A DNA stretch of 5,885 bases from an uncultured Oscillospiraceae bacterium (GTDB lineage: Bacteria > Bacillota > Clostridia > Oscillospirales > Oscillospiraceae). Under the pieces are notes generated by a model, which had not been told where the DNA came from, searched no databases, and saw nothing but the letters and a program-made list of their open reading frames with translations. How positions within the stretch are numbered: position 1 is the first letter of the stretch; each line of letters begins with the position of its first letter. The position numbers were made by a program, and so were the translations under genes. Location: contig CAAEKI010000055.1 in the NCBI GenBank assembly GCA_900756495.1, positions 1 through 5,885 on the forward strand, written 5' to 3'. Below are positions 1 through 5,851 of this stretch, in pieces.

Positions 1-243
1 CTCCCGCTCGCCGGCTGCCACCGGGACCACGCCGCAGCCAACCTCCCGGCAGATGAGAATGACGTCCGGGTTGGCCGCCAGCAGGGACTCCTCATCCAGA
101 TCGGGCCAATGCTCCACACCGGCAAAAACAGGCTTTTTCTTCGCCGCCTCCGGATCCCGGGCCACATCCGCCTCCCCGAACCCCGTCTTGCTCAGCACAT
201 AGTCCAGCTTCCCCTGGCCCGCGCCGCCGATGATCAATATCAT
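1..243 (-). CDS. CobU-family P-loop protein, short form (partial, C-terminus outside window)
   Basis: The 81 visible residues start with a P-loop, GGAGQGK (residues 6-12), and carry an ICREVGCGVVPV segment (64-75). That segment matches the NEVG-x-GIVP signature of CobU, the adenosylcobinamide kinase / adenosylcobinamide-phosphate guanylyltransferase of late cobalamin synthesis. Only about 50 residues separate P-loop and signature, compared with roughly 110 in full-length CobU. The middle section with the guanylylated histidine therefore appears to be missing. The protein may keep only nucleotide binding or kinase activity, or have an accessory role; this is inference. The ATG at 243 overlaps the cobS stop as ATGA, so it is likely translationally coupled and the last visible operon member. 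The frame stays open to the window edge. Family assignment is fairly secure; exact function is not. Confidence 0.8.
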   Translation of the reverse strand, partial: MILIIGGAGQGKLDYVLSKTGFGEADVARDPEAAKKKPVFAGVEHWPDLDEESLLAANPDVILICREVGCGVVPVAAGERE

Positions 244-1007
244 ACCAGCACCTCGATTCTCTGTCCCAAAGCCGCCCCCAGCACCATGCACAGCTCACAG
301 AGCTGGAGGAAAAAACCGGCCAAATCGCCGGTAATCCCGCCAAATTGCCGCCGGGCCATAGACACGTAATAGAGGCCGGCCACCCCCGCCCCCAGAAGAG
401 CGAATCCCCCGGTCCAGGGGTCCAAACCGAGCATGGCCGCCCCGCAGGCCGCGATCCAGAGCCCCAGAACCAGTCTGGTGCGCCGGACGTCCATGGGTGC
501 GGTGAAGGCCCACAGCAGCCCCCCGCCCCTGGCGTTGGGGAGAAGCGCTGCGAAGAGACCGGACAGGCTTCTGGAGAGCACCGGCGAAAGAGCCAGGGCC
601 AGCCCGGCCCGGCCACTCCATGCGGCCTCATGCCAGGCGGCCGCGAGGAGAAGCAGGTAAAGCCCGCACCCCAGCACCGCGAAAGCGCCGGCATGGGAAT
701 CCTTCATAATTTCCAACTTTCGCGCCCTATCCTGCCGCGAGGCCAGAGCGTCGCAGGTGTCGCAAAAGCCGTCCAAATGGATGCCGCCGCTCAGGGCAAT
801 GGGAATGGCCGCCGCCACGGCAGCTGAGAGCACAGCGCCAAAGCCCAGAGCTGCGGAGAGCCGCATCCAGCCCAGCAGCAGCAGTCCGGCCGCAGCGCCC
901 ACCAGAGGAAAAAAGCACAGCGCCCGGGAGAGCGCCTTCTCCTCCCATGCAATCTGCGGCATGGGAATTTTGGAATACATGGAAAACGCGATAATCAGCG
1001 CACGCAA
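240..1007 (-). CDS. cobS: Adenosylcobinamide-GDP ribazoletransferase (cobalamin synthase)
   Basis: CobS is the membrane enzyme that joins adenosylcobinamide-GDP to alpha-ribazole (or its phosphate), closing the nucleotide loop of cobalamin. The 255-residue product has the family length and is rich in hydrophobic membrane segments. It carries the acidic signature GGIHLDGFCDTCDAL (residues 74-88, with D79, D83 and D86), the MKDSHAGAF motif (101-109) and a C-terminal GGITGD segment (223-228). The start is the TTG at 1007: it is preceded after 7 nt by an AAGGGGG site (1015-1021), and it retains the conserved N-terminal run ALIIAFSMYSKIPMP, which the next ATG (980) would truncate. It overlaps the cobU 3' end by 13 nt and the downstream CobU-like start by 4 nt, as expected in a tightly coupled operon. 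Confidence 0.95.
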   Translation of the reverse strand: MRALIIAFSMYSKIPMPQIAWEEKALSRALCFFPLVGAAAGLLLLGWMRLSAALGFGAVLSAAVAAAIPIALSGGIHLDGFCDTCDALASRQDRARKLEIMKDSHAGAFAVLGCGLYLLLLAAAWHEAAWSGRAGLALALSPVLSRSLSGLFAALLPNARGGGLLWAFTAPMDVRRTRLVLGLWIAACGAAMLGLDPWTGGFALLGAGVAGLYYVSMARRQFGGITGDLAGFFLQLCELCMVLGAALGQRIEVLV

Positions 1008-1525
1008 AGCCCAGCCCCCTTCCAGCAGACCGGAATCCCGCAGACCACTTCATATACCGCCGCCGCCAGGGCAGCGGCCCGGCGGTTGAGGCTGGCGAGG
1101 CAGTTGAGATAGGCCGCCGTCTGCCCGCCATAGTCTGTCCCATCGGTAAAGATTTCATTGCTGACCGCCACAAGCAGCGCAGCTCTCTCCGCCAGTCTGG
1201 AGAGGCCGGACATCATCCGCTCCTCCGCGCCCGCCATGCCAATCGGGCCAAAGCACTCGTTGGCACAGAGGTTCCCCAGATCCTCCAGCAACACGCCGCA
1301 CCCCTCCGGGATCTCCAGGCCCGCCAAGTCCAACGGCCGCTCTACAGTGATAAAGTCCTTGCCGGCCCGCATCCGCCGGTGCCGCTGCGCCCGTTCGCGG
1401 CTCTCGGCATCCCGCAGCTCCATCGTCGCCAGGTAGATGCGGGGCGCGGCCCCTCCCTTTACCAGCAGCTCCTCGGCAAACGCCGACTTTCCGCTGGCTG
1501 CGCCTCCTGAGACTAATATCAGCAT
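995..1525 (-). CDS. cobU: Bifunctional adenosylcobinamide kinase / adenosylcobinamide-phosphate guanylyltransferase
   Basis: CobU phosphorylates adenosylcobinamide and then transfers GMP to it, making the adenosylcobinamide-GDP used by CobS. The 176-residue product has the usual length. It shows Walker A GGAASGKS (residues 7-14), a RERAQRHRRMR segment in which His49 is the candidate guanylylated histidine, a VLLEDLGNL strand (78-86) in the Walker B position, and a VSNEIFTDG-type segment (121-129). The end, VVCGIPVCWKG, matches the family's VAGIPL-x-xKG tail. The ATG at 1525 is chosen over an upstream in-frame start at 1591: it gives the canonical MLILVSGG beginning, has a strong AGGAGG 6 nt upstream, and avoids overlap with cobT. 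The NEVG-x-GIVP signature is diverged here, but that motif is nearly canonical in the second CobU-like protein at the left edge. Confidence 0.93.
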   Translation of the reverse strand: MLILVSGGAASGKSAFAEELLVKGGAAPRIYLATMELRDAESRERAQRHRRMRAGKDFITVERPLDLAGLEIPEGCGVLLEDLGNLCANECFGPIGMAGAEERMMSGLSRLAERAALLVAVSNEIFTDGTDYGGQTAAYLNCLASLNRRAAALAAAVYEVVCGIPVCWKGAGLCVR

Positions 1526-1529
1526 CAAA

Positions 1530-1540
1530 CTCCTCCTCCC
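1530..1540 (-). promoter_or_regulatory. Ribosome binding site of cobU
   Basis: On the minus strand this reads GGGAGGAGGAG. The AGGAGG core (1532-1537) lies 6 nt upstream of the ATG at 1525 and decides that start against the longer reading from 1591. Confidence 0.85.
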
Positions 1541-1550
1541 GGCCGCACGC

Positions 1551-2612
1551 TCACTCCAGCGGCTGATAGGCCTCGATATGGGTCTCCTCAAAGGTGGGCA
1601 TCTCCCGGTAAACCGCCAGAGCCATATCCAGCAGGGGGATGGCGGCCACCGCGCCGGTCCCCTCTCCCAGCCGCATTCCAGCCCGTATCAGCGGACTGAG
1701 CCCCAGCTCCCTGAGCACCAGATCTCCGGCCGGCTCCGCTGAGGCGTGGCTGGCCAACAGGTAGTCTCCGGCAGCCGGGCACATCCGAACCGCCGCCAGG
1801 GCGGCCACCGCGGAGATCACCCCATCCACGAGTACAGGCAGGCGGCAGAGCGCACCGCCCAGGAAGACGCCGGCCAACCCGGCCAGATCCAAACCTCCGA
1901 CCTTGGCCAGTACGTCCACAGGATCGGACGGATCGGGCCGGTTGCACGCTATTGCCCGGCGGACGGCCAGCCGCTTCCGAGCCAGCCCCGCGGCAGAGAG
2001 CCCGGCTCCCCGGCCCACCGTGATCTCCGGCTCCAGGCCCAGTAGCACAGCTGCCACAGCGGCGGAGGTGGTTGTGTTTCCGATGCCCATTTCGCCCGTG
2101 GCCAGCAGGGTATACCCTGCCTCTTTCAGCTCCCGGGCGATCGCCGCCCCGGTCCTCACCGCCCGCACCGCCTCCTCCCGGCTCATGGCCGGGCCTTTCG
2201 CGATGTTTCCCGTCCCCCGCCGGATATTCCGCTGCAAAATGCGCCCTCCCTCCACAGGGCGGGCCACACCGATATCTACCGGAACCACGTCCGCTCCAGC
2301 CACCTCTGCCATGCGGCACACACTGGATCTCCCCGCGGACAGGTTCTCAGTGACCACCGCAGTCACCTCCTGGCCGGTCTGGGAGACCCCTTCAGCCACT
2401 ACGCCGTTGTCGGCGCACATCACCACCACCGCCCGCCGGGAGATATCGACGTCGGGAGTGCCTGTCATGGCGGCCATCCGCACCACCGCGCGCTCCAGCA
2501 GCCCGAGCCCTCCCAGCGGCTTGGCAATTTCATTCCACCGCCGCTCTGCCGCCAGTCCCGCATCAGTGCCGGCGGGGCAAATTCCGGACAGCATCTCCAC
2601 CAACTCGCTCAT
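1551..2612 (-). CDS. cobT: Nicotinate-nucleotide--dimethylbenzimidazole phosphoribosyltransferase
   Basis: CobT transfers phosphoribose from nicotinate mononucleotide to the lower-ligand base (typically dimethylbenzimidazole), giving alpha-ribazole phosphate for CobS. The 353-residue length matches the family. Visible signatures are MCADNGVVAEGVSQTGQEVT (65-84), GEMGIGNTT (173-181), GGLDLAGLAGVFLGG, PVLVDGVISAVAAL, SHASAEPAG and RLGEGTGA near the C-terminus. Glu174 and Glu317, which in the Salmonella enzyme are catalytically important residues with the same numbering as I recall it, are both present in their motifs, so the enzyme looks intact. The ATG at 2612 has AAGGAG (2622-2627) with 9-nt spacing. 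It is the first gene of the cobT-cobU-cobS-cobU-like set; cobU follows after 25 nt. The actual base used cannot be read from sequence. Confidence 0.96.
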   Translation of the reverse strand: MSELVEMLSGICPAGTDAGLAAERRWNEIAKPLGGLGLLERAVVRMAAMTGTPDVDISRRAVVVMCADNGVVAEGVSQTGQEVTAVVTENLSAGRSSVCRMAEVAGADVVPVDIGVARPVEGGRILQRNIRRGTGNIAKGPAMSREEAVRAVRTGAAIARELKEAGYTLLATGEMGIGNTTTSAAVAAVLLGLEPEITVGRGAGLSAAGLARKRLAVRRAIACNRPDPSDPVDVLAKVGGLDLAGLAGVFLGGALCRLPVLVDGVISAVAALAAVRMCPAAGDYLLASHASAEPAGDLVLRELGLSPLIRAGMRLGEGTGAVAAIPLLDMALAVYREMPTFEETHIEAYQPLE

Positions 2613-2637
2613 AACTCTGCACTCCTTGTTGAAAATG

Positions 2638-2660
2638 GGGCCTCCCCGCCGGGGAGGCCC
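2638..2660 (-). terminator. GC-rich hairpin between lysR-type gene and cobT, probable terminator or attenuator
   Basis: GGGCCTCCCC and its exact reverse complement GGGGAGGCCC form a perfect 10-bp stem around a 3-nt loop. It starts 11 nt after the stop codon of the regulator gene and ends about 10 nt before the ribosome binding site of cobT. On the minus strand it is followed by CATTTTC, a weak U-tract, so termination may be incomplete. Read on the plus strand it is followed by a pyrimidine-rich tail, TTCTCTCCTTCTT. The most likely role is terminator of the regulator gene; a read-through attenuator for the cob genes is possible. Confidence 0.6.
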
Positions 2661-2671
2661 TTCTCTCCTTC

Positions 2672-3571
2672 TTATTCAGGTATGTTTTCCGGACTCCTGA
2701 CCCCCATATAAAATTCAGCGGTCATGTTGCGGAACATCCGCGCCGCTCGGGACAGTGTCCGGCCCTTTTCCCACATCAGGACAGCCTGCCAATAGGGCTC
2801 CTCCTTCAAGGGGAGCAGACGTACCTCTCTAATTTGAAACGCCCGCGCCAGTCCTTCCGGCAGCAGGGAGACCCCCATTCCCTGCGCCACAAAGCGCAAA
2901 ATGTTTTCCTCCCGCTCGGTGATCATCCGTACAATGGGCTGAAAGCCGGCCTCCCCACACAATTCCATATATGTGTCATAGGTACCGGTTACCGGCGGAA
3001 GAAAGAGAAACGGCTCTTCCTTCAGCTCAGCCAGGGAAATCCGCCTTCTCCGCGCCAGAGGGTGACTGTCAGGCACCACCGCTACGATGGGCTCCCTGTT
3101 CAGAGTTAAAAAATCCAATCTTTCCAGATGCAGATACCGGTCGGCGGCAAATCCCAGCTCACAGGCCCCGGAGAGCACCGCCTCCTCCACTGCCTTGCCG
3201 TGGCGCTCCTCTAAATGTAAATCCAGATTCGGATGTTCGCTCTGGAAAGTCCCTACCAATTCGGGCAGTCTCAGCGCAGCCTGGAGCGGAATGGTACATA
3301 TGCTCAGCCGCTCAGCCCGCCCGGCCTTCTCCAGCTCCCGGCCCATTCGCCGGTAGAGATCGGTAATGCGCTGCACATAGGGAACGCAGAGAATTCCCTG
3401 CTCCGTCAGGCGTACCCCGGCGGATGTCCGGACGAATAGCGGAACCCCCAATTCCTCCTCCAGCGCAGCGATATGCTTGGATACGGCGGAAGGAGTTAAA
3501 AACAGCTTTTCGGCAGCGGCACTGAAAGACTGCTCCCCAGCAGCAGCCAGGAATGTGCGGTATTTCTCCAT
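2672..3571 (-). CDS. LysR-family transcriptional regulator
   Basis: The 299-residue product has typical LysR-family size. An N-terminal winged helix-turn-helix covers residues about 2-60, with FSAAAEKLFLTPSAVSKHI (16-34) as the helix-turn-helix and ELGVPLFVRTSAGVRLTEQG (40-59) as the wing. A linker helix follows, then an effector-binding domain from about residue 88, of the type that binds small-molecule inducers. The ATG at 3571 is preferred: it begins MEKYRTFLAAA exactly at the family's usual first helix, and an AAAGGGGTGAT site lies 10 nt upstream. GTG 3586 and ATG 3583 are in frame but overlap that site. It is divergent from the secreted esterase gene at 3854, and the shared intergenic region holds three matching dyads, so the esterase is its probable target and it probably autoregulates. 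The inducer is unknown; an aromatic acid is a guess from context. Confidence 0.93.
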   Translation of the reverse strand: MEKYRTFLAAAGEQSFSAAAEKLFLTPSAVSKHIAALEEELGVPLFVRTSAGVRLTEQGILCVPYVQRITDLYRRMGRELEKAGRAERLSICTIPLQAALRLPELVGTFQSEHPNLDLHLEERHGKAVEEAVLSGACELGFAADRYLHLERLDFLTLNREPIVAVVPDSHPLARRRRISLAELKEEPFLFLPPVTGTYDTYMELCGEAGFQPIVRMITEREENILRFVAQGMGVSLLPEGLARAFQIREVRLLPLKEEPYWQAVLMWEKGRTLSRAARMFRNMTAEFYMGVRSPENIPE

Positions 3572-3581
3572 TCCCACGGGC

Positions 3582-3592
3582 ATCACCCCTTT
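3582..3592 (-). promoter_or_regulatory. Ribosome binding site of the lysR-type gene
   Basis: On the minus strand AAAGGGGTGAT closely resembles the full anti-Shine-Dalgarno complement AAAGGAGGTGAT. It sits 10 nt upstream of the ATG at 3571, which supports that start. It overlaps the dyad at 3591-3603 by 2 nt. Confidence 0.65.
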
Positions 3593-3603
3593 CCAATTCG
3601 GAA
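3591..3603. promoter_or_regulatory. Candidate operator 1 (dyad TTCC-N5-GGAA)
   Basis: TTCCAATTCGGAA is an interrupted inverted repeat with a T-N11-A layout. On the minus strand it reads TTCCGAATTGGAA, identical at 11 of 13 positions to the dyad at 3714-3726. It lies about 19-31 nt downstream of the predicted lysR transcription start and touches its ribosome binding site, a position suited to autorepression. Confidence 0.5.
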
Positions 3604-3628
3604 TCGTCCCTGTGCAATTGGCGTTTCT

Positions 3629-3658
3629 ATCATATCACAGCGGGTCAGCGCTTTTCAA
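3629..3658 (-). promoter_or_regulatory. Promoter of the lysR-type gene
   Basis: On the minus strand TTGAAA (3653-3658) and TATGAT (3629-3634) are separated by 18 bp. A TGA precedes the -10 hexamer, giving an extended -10 (TG-N-TATGAT). This is a good sigma-A type match. The predicted start near 3622 gives a leader of about 50 nt. Confidence 0.7.
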
Positions 3659-3713
3659 GCCGTGGGTTCTCTAAACTTGAATGAATCTTGCCGTTACGTC
3701 CCCGCAGTCCTTA

Positions 3714-3726
3714 TTCCGTTTTGGAA
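3714..3726. promoter_or_regulatory. Candidate operator 2 (dyad TTCC-N5-GGAA)
   Basis: TTCCGTTTTGGAA is an interrupted inverted repeat with the T-N11-A layout of LysR-family boxes. Its centre (3720) is about -64 from the predicted start of the rightward transcript, where LysR-family proteins usually have their high-affinity recognition site. It is matched by operator 1 and, less exactly, by operator 3. Confidence 0.55.
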
Positions 3727-3734
3727 CAGCCTTT

Positions 3735-3747
3735 ATCCGCTTTGGAT
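3735..3747. promoter_or_regulatory. Candidate operator 3 (dyad ATCC-N5-GGAT)
   Basis: ATCCGCTTTGGAT shares the core TCCG-NN-TTGGA with operator 2 and is spaced exactly 21 bp from it centre to centre, that is, two helical turns on the same DNA face. Its centre is about -43, directly abutting the predicted -35 box, where a LysR-family activation site would be expected. Confidence 0.5.
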
Positions 3748-3757
3748 TTGGCCAAAT
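3746..3757. repeat. 12-bp perfect palindrome over the predicted -35 box
   Basis: ATTTGGCCAAAT is perfectly self-complementary. It covers the predicted -35 hexamer of the rightward promoter and overlaps the end of operator 3 by 2 nt. It may be a separate repressor site or chance; there is no second copy in this intergenic region. Confidence 0.35.
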
Positions 3758-3777
3758 TAGCCATTGTATGCTAAGAT
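3748..3777 (+). promoter_or_regulatory. Candidate promoter of the secreted esterase gene
   Basis: TTGGCC (3748-3753) and TAAGAT (3772-3777) are 18 bp apart, and a TGC before the -10 makes it an extended -10 element. The -35 is a weak match (4 of 6), which suits an activator-dependent promoter. The predicted start near 3784 leaves a leader of about 70 nt, in which I see no strong structure. Confidence 0.5.
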
Positions 3778-3837
3778 AAATGCATAGCGAGGTGTCGATT
3801 TTCTACAGGTTTTCAGCGTCATGCCCCAAAAAAGGAA

Positions 3838-3845
3838 AAGGAGAG
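3838..3845 (+). promoter_or_regulatory. Ribosome binding site of the secreted esterase gene
   Basis: AAGGAGAG, with the AAGGAG core 10 nt upstream of the ATG at 3854. It supports this start over the in-frame ATG at 3821, which has no such site and would add a charged extension in front of the signal peptide. Confidence 0.75.
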
Positions 3846-3853
3846 ATGTCTTC

Positions 3854-5851
3854 ATGGCAAAACAAATCCGGCTTTCCAAGCTCCTCAGCTGTCTTCTCGC
3901 GCTCTCGCTCGTCTTCTCCCTGGCTGTCCCGGCCTTTGCAGCTGACCCCGCGGCCCCCTCCGCGGCTCCCAGCAGGCAAATTCTGATCGTGGACGGCAAG
4001 GAAGTGGACGCAGAGGCCTATGCCATTGGCGGCTACAACTACTTCAAGCTCCGTGACATCGCCATGCTCCTCAGCGGCACCGAGGTTCAGTTTGACGTGG
4101 CCGCCGACGACGACAGCCACACCATCCTGGCCGAGACCGGCAAGGCCTACACCCCTGTGGGCGGTGAGCTGGCCGAGGGCGCCGACAACTCCGCCACCTG
4201 CGCCGTCAGCGACTGGAAGCTCAGCGTGGACGGCACCACGGTGGAGGCCAGCGTCTACGCGCTGGGCGGCAACAACTACTTCAAGCTCCGCGACCTGGGC
4301 ACCGCCCTGGGCTTCGGTGTGGACTACGACGCCGAGAAGGACGCCGCCGTCATCACCAGCACCCCGGTGGACCCCCTGGCCCTGGCCGTCACCCCCACCA
4401 GCGAGTCCTTCACCCTGGACGGCAAGACCGTGAAGTACGACGCCTACACCAACGTGCTCTACGTGTCCAAGCCCTATGACGTCAAGCTCCAGTCCATGAA
4501 CATCTTCGTCCCCGAGGGGGCCGACGAGGATACCCCCATCATTCTGAAATCTGGCTCCGGCGCCTACATGGCCGCTGAGGCCAAGACTCCCACCGGCGAG
4601 GCCGACGATATCATCTCCCAGGCGCTGGCCGAGGGCTATGTGGTGATTTCCCCTGCCGCCCGCGGCCGCAACGTCACCTACAAGGATGCCGAGGGCAATG
4701 ATGTCTTCTACGGCACTGGCCCCGCCAACGCCGTGGACCTGAAGGCCGCCATCCGCTACCTGCGTTACAATGACGCCGCCATCCCCGGCGACTGTGACAA
4801 GATCATCGTGGACGGCACCAGCGCCTCTGGCGCTATGGGCGCCATCCTGGGCACCTCGGGCGACAGCGCCGCCTATGAGCCCTACCTGGAGGAGATCGGC
4901 GCGGCCGACACCAGCGACGCCGTCTTCGCTGTCATGAACTTCTGCCCCATCGTCGATCTGGACAACGTGGAGATCGCCTATGAGTGGATGTTCGGGCCCT
5001 ACTACGACCTGGAGTTCTATCAGGATCCCGCCTGCGAGGCCGACATCGTCCTCTCTGACATCATGGCCGGCTACTACCCCGCCTACCTGAACAGCCTTGG
5101 CCTGAAAGATCCCGAGACCGGCAAGGCCCTCACTCTGGACGAGAAGGACATCTACTCCGGCAGCTATATGGACTACCTGCTGGGCTACATCAACGACGCT
5201 GCCACCGAGTACCTGAGTGATATGACCGCCGATGAGATCGCCGCCTATCTGGACTCCGAGGACGCCCAGGGCCGCAAGATCAGCGCCTGGCTGTCCTACG
5301 ACGCCAAGACCAAAGAGGCCACCGTCACCGACTTCGCGGGCTATGTCACTGGCTGGTACAAGAGCGCCCTGAAGATGAAGACCGTCCCCTCCTTCAACGA
5401 CATCCCCGGCCGCCACGCCGGCGAGCCCTTCTATGAGTCGCTCTACAGCGAGAACAGCGTGTTCGGCACCTACGAGGTGCAGAACCGCAACTTCAGCAAC
5501 TACCTGTCCCAGGCCCTCACCGACGCCCAGGCCAAGGGTTACTGGAAGGACCTGGATCCCAAGGACTACGTGGTCTCCGATGAGGTCAAGGCCCTGGCCA
5601 ACATGTACAACCCCATGTACTGGATTGCCAACGAGGACGAGGATATCTCCACCTTCGCCGAGCACTTCTATGTCCGCGTGGGCAACAAGGACCACGACAC
5701 CTCCCAGACCATCGCCGTCAACTACGCCACCGCCCTGATGAACGCCGACCACGACGTGAACTTCAAGATGCAGTGGGAGCAGCCCCATGCCGGCGACTAT
5801 GAGATGGACGAGATGTTTACCTGGATCTCTGAGATCACCAAAGCGAAATAA
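3854..5851 (+). CDS. Secreted alpha/beta hydrolase with two stalk repeats, subtype B tannase-like esterase
   Basis: The 665-residue product begins with a type I signal peptide (basic start, hydrophobic core, AVPAFA|A cleavage after about residue 29), so it is exported. Two stalk (copper amine oxidase N-terminal-like) repeats follow, about 43-97 and 122-170, sharing VDG...Y-A-GG-NYFKLRD. From about 185 an alpha/beta-hydrolase domain resembles bacterial subtype B tannase: strand MNIFVPEG, GYVVISPAARGRN, nucleophile region VDGTSASGAMGAILGTSG (candidate Ser323), KDHDTS (candidate Asp613) and QPHAGDYEMDEMFTWI (candidate His645). The 32-residue Asp-His spacing equals that of the Lactiplantibacillus plantarum tannase triad as I recall it (S163/D419/H451). 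Likely activity is hydrolysis of galloyl or related phenolic esters; another carboxylesterase specificity is possible. Oddities are GTSAS where GxSxG is usual, and no lipobox at a usable place, LPXTG or C-terminal anchor. It is divergent from the LysR-type gene, its probable regulator. Confidence 0.8.
   Translation: MAKQIRLSKLLSCLLALSLVFSLAVPAFAADPAAPSAAPSRQILIVDGKEVDAEAYAIGGYNYFKLRDIAMLLSGTEVQFDVAADDDSHTILAETGKAYTPVGGELAEGADNSATCAVSDWKLSVDGTTVEASVYALGGNNYFKLRDLGTALGFGVDYDAEKDAAVITSTPVDPLALAVTPTSESFTLDGKTVKYDAYTNVLYVSKPYDVKLQSMNIFVPEGADEDTPIILKSGSGAYMAAEAKTPTGEADDIISQALAEGYVVISPAARGRNVTYKDAEGNDVFYGTGPANAVDLKAAIRYLRYNDAAIPGDCDKIIVDGTSASGAMGAILGTSGDSAAYEPYLEEIGAADTSDAVFAVMNFCPIVDLDNVEIAYEWMFGPYYDLEFYQDPACEADIVLSDIMAGYYPAYLNSLGLKDPETGKALTLDEKDIYSGSYMDYLLGYINDAATEYLSDMTADEIAAYLDSEDAQGRKISAWLSYDAKTKEATVTDFAGYVTGWYKSALKMKTVPSFNDIPGRHAGEPFYESLYSENSVFGTYEVQNRNFSNYLSQALTDAQAKGYWKDLDPKDYVVSDEVKALANMYNPMYWIANEDEDISTFAEHFYVRVGNKDHDTSQTIAVNYATALMNADHDVNFKMQWEQPHAGDYEMDEMFTWISEITKAK
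4028..4057 (+). repeat. Stalk-domain repeat core, copy 1
   Basis: These 30 nt encode GGYNYFKLRD (residues 59-68). They match copy 2 at 4265-4294 at 28 of 30 positions, 237 nt (79 codons) downstream in the same frame. This marks the tandem stalk-domain duplication inside the esterase gene. Confidence 0.8.
4265..4294 (+). repeat. Stalk-domain repeat core, copy 2
   Basis: Encodes GGNNYFKLRD (residues 138-147). It differs from copy 1 only by TAC/AAC (Tyr/Asn) and a silent CGT/CGC change. Confidence 0.8.

Noticed and set aside
1526..1591. Longer cobU starting at 1591
   Set aside because: It would add 22 arginine-rich residues before the canonical MLILVSGG start and overlap cobT. The strong AGGAGG lies directly before 1525.
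2613..2671. Cobalamin riboswitch upstream of cobT
   Set aside because: The gap is far too short and shows no conserved B12-box sequence (GCCACTG).
1903..2700. Plus-strand 265-codon reading frame across cobT and its upstream region
   Set aside because: Shadow of cobT: S/T/P/A-rich with no family motif, whereas the opposite strand encodes a complete CobT with both key glutamates.
3821..3853. Esterase start at the upstream ATG 3821
   Set aside because: No Shine-Dalgarno site precedes it, and it would put a basic extension before the signal peptide. AAGGAG is correctly placed for 3854.
3881..3892. Possible lipobox LLSC in the esterase signal peptide
   Set aside because: The cysteine is residue 13, before the hydrophobic core rather than after it. 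A normal AFA|A signal peptidase I site is present at residues 27-30.
3803..5788. Very long minus-strand reading frame opposite the esterase gene
   Set aside because: It is in codon register with the sense gene, and its product is a low-complexity V/G/H-rich shadow without recognisable domains. The sense strand has a signal peptide, ribosome binding site and family motifs.
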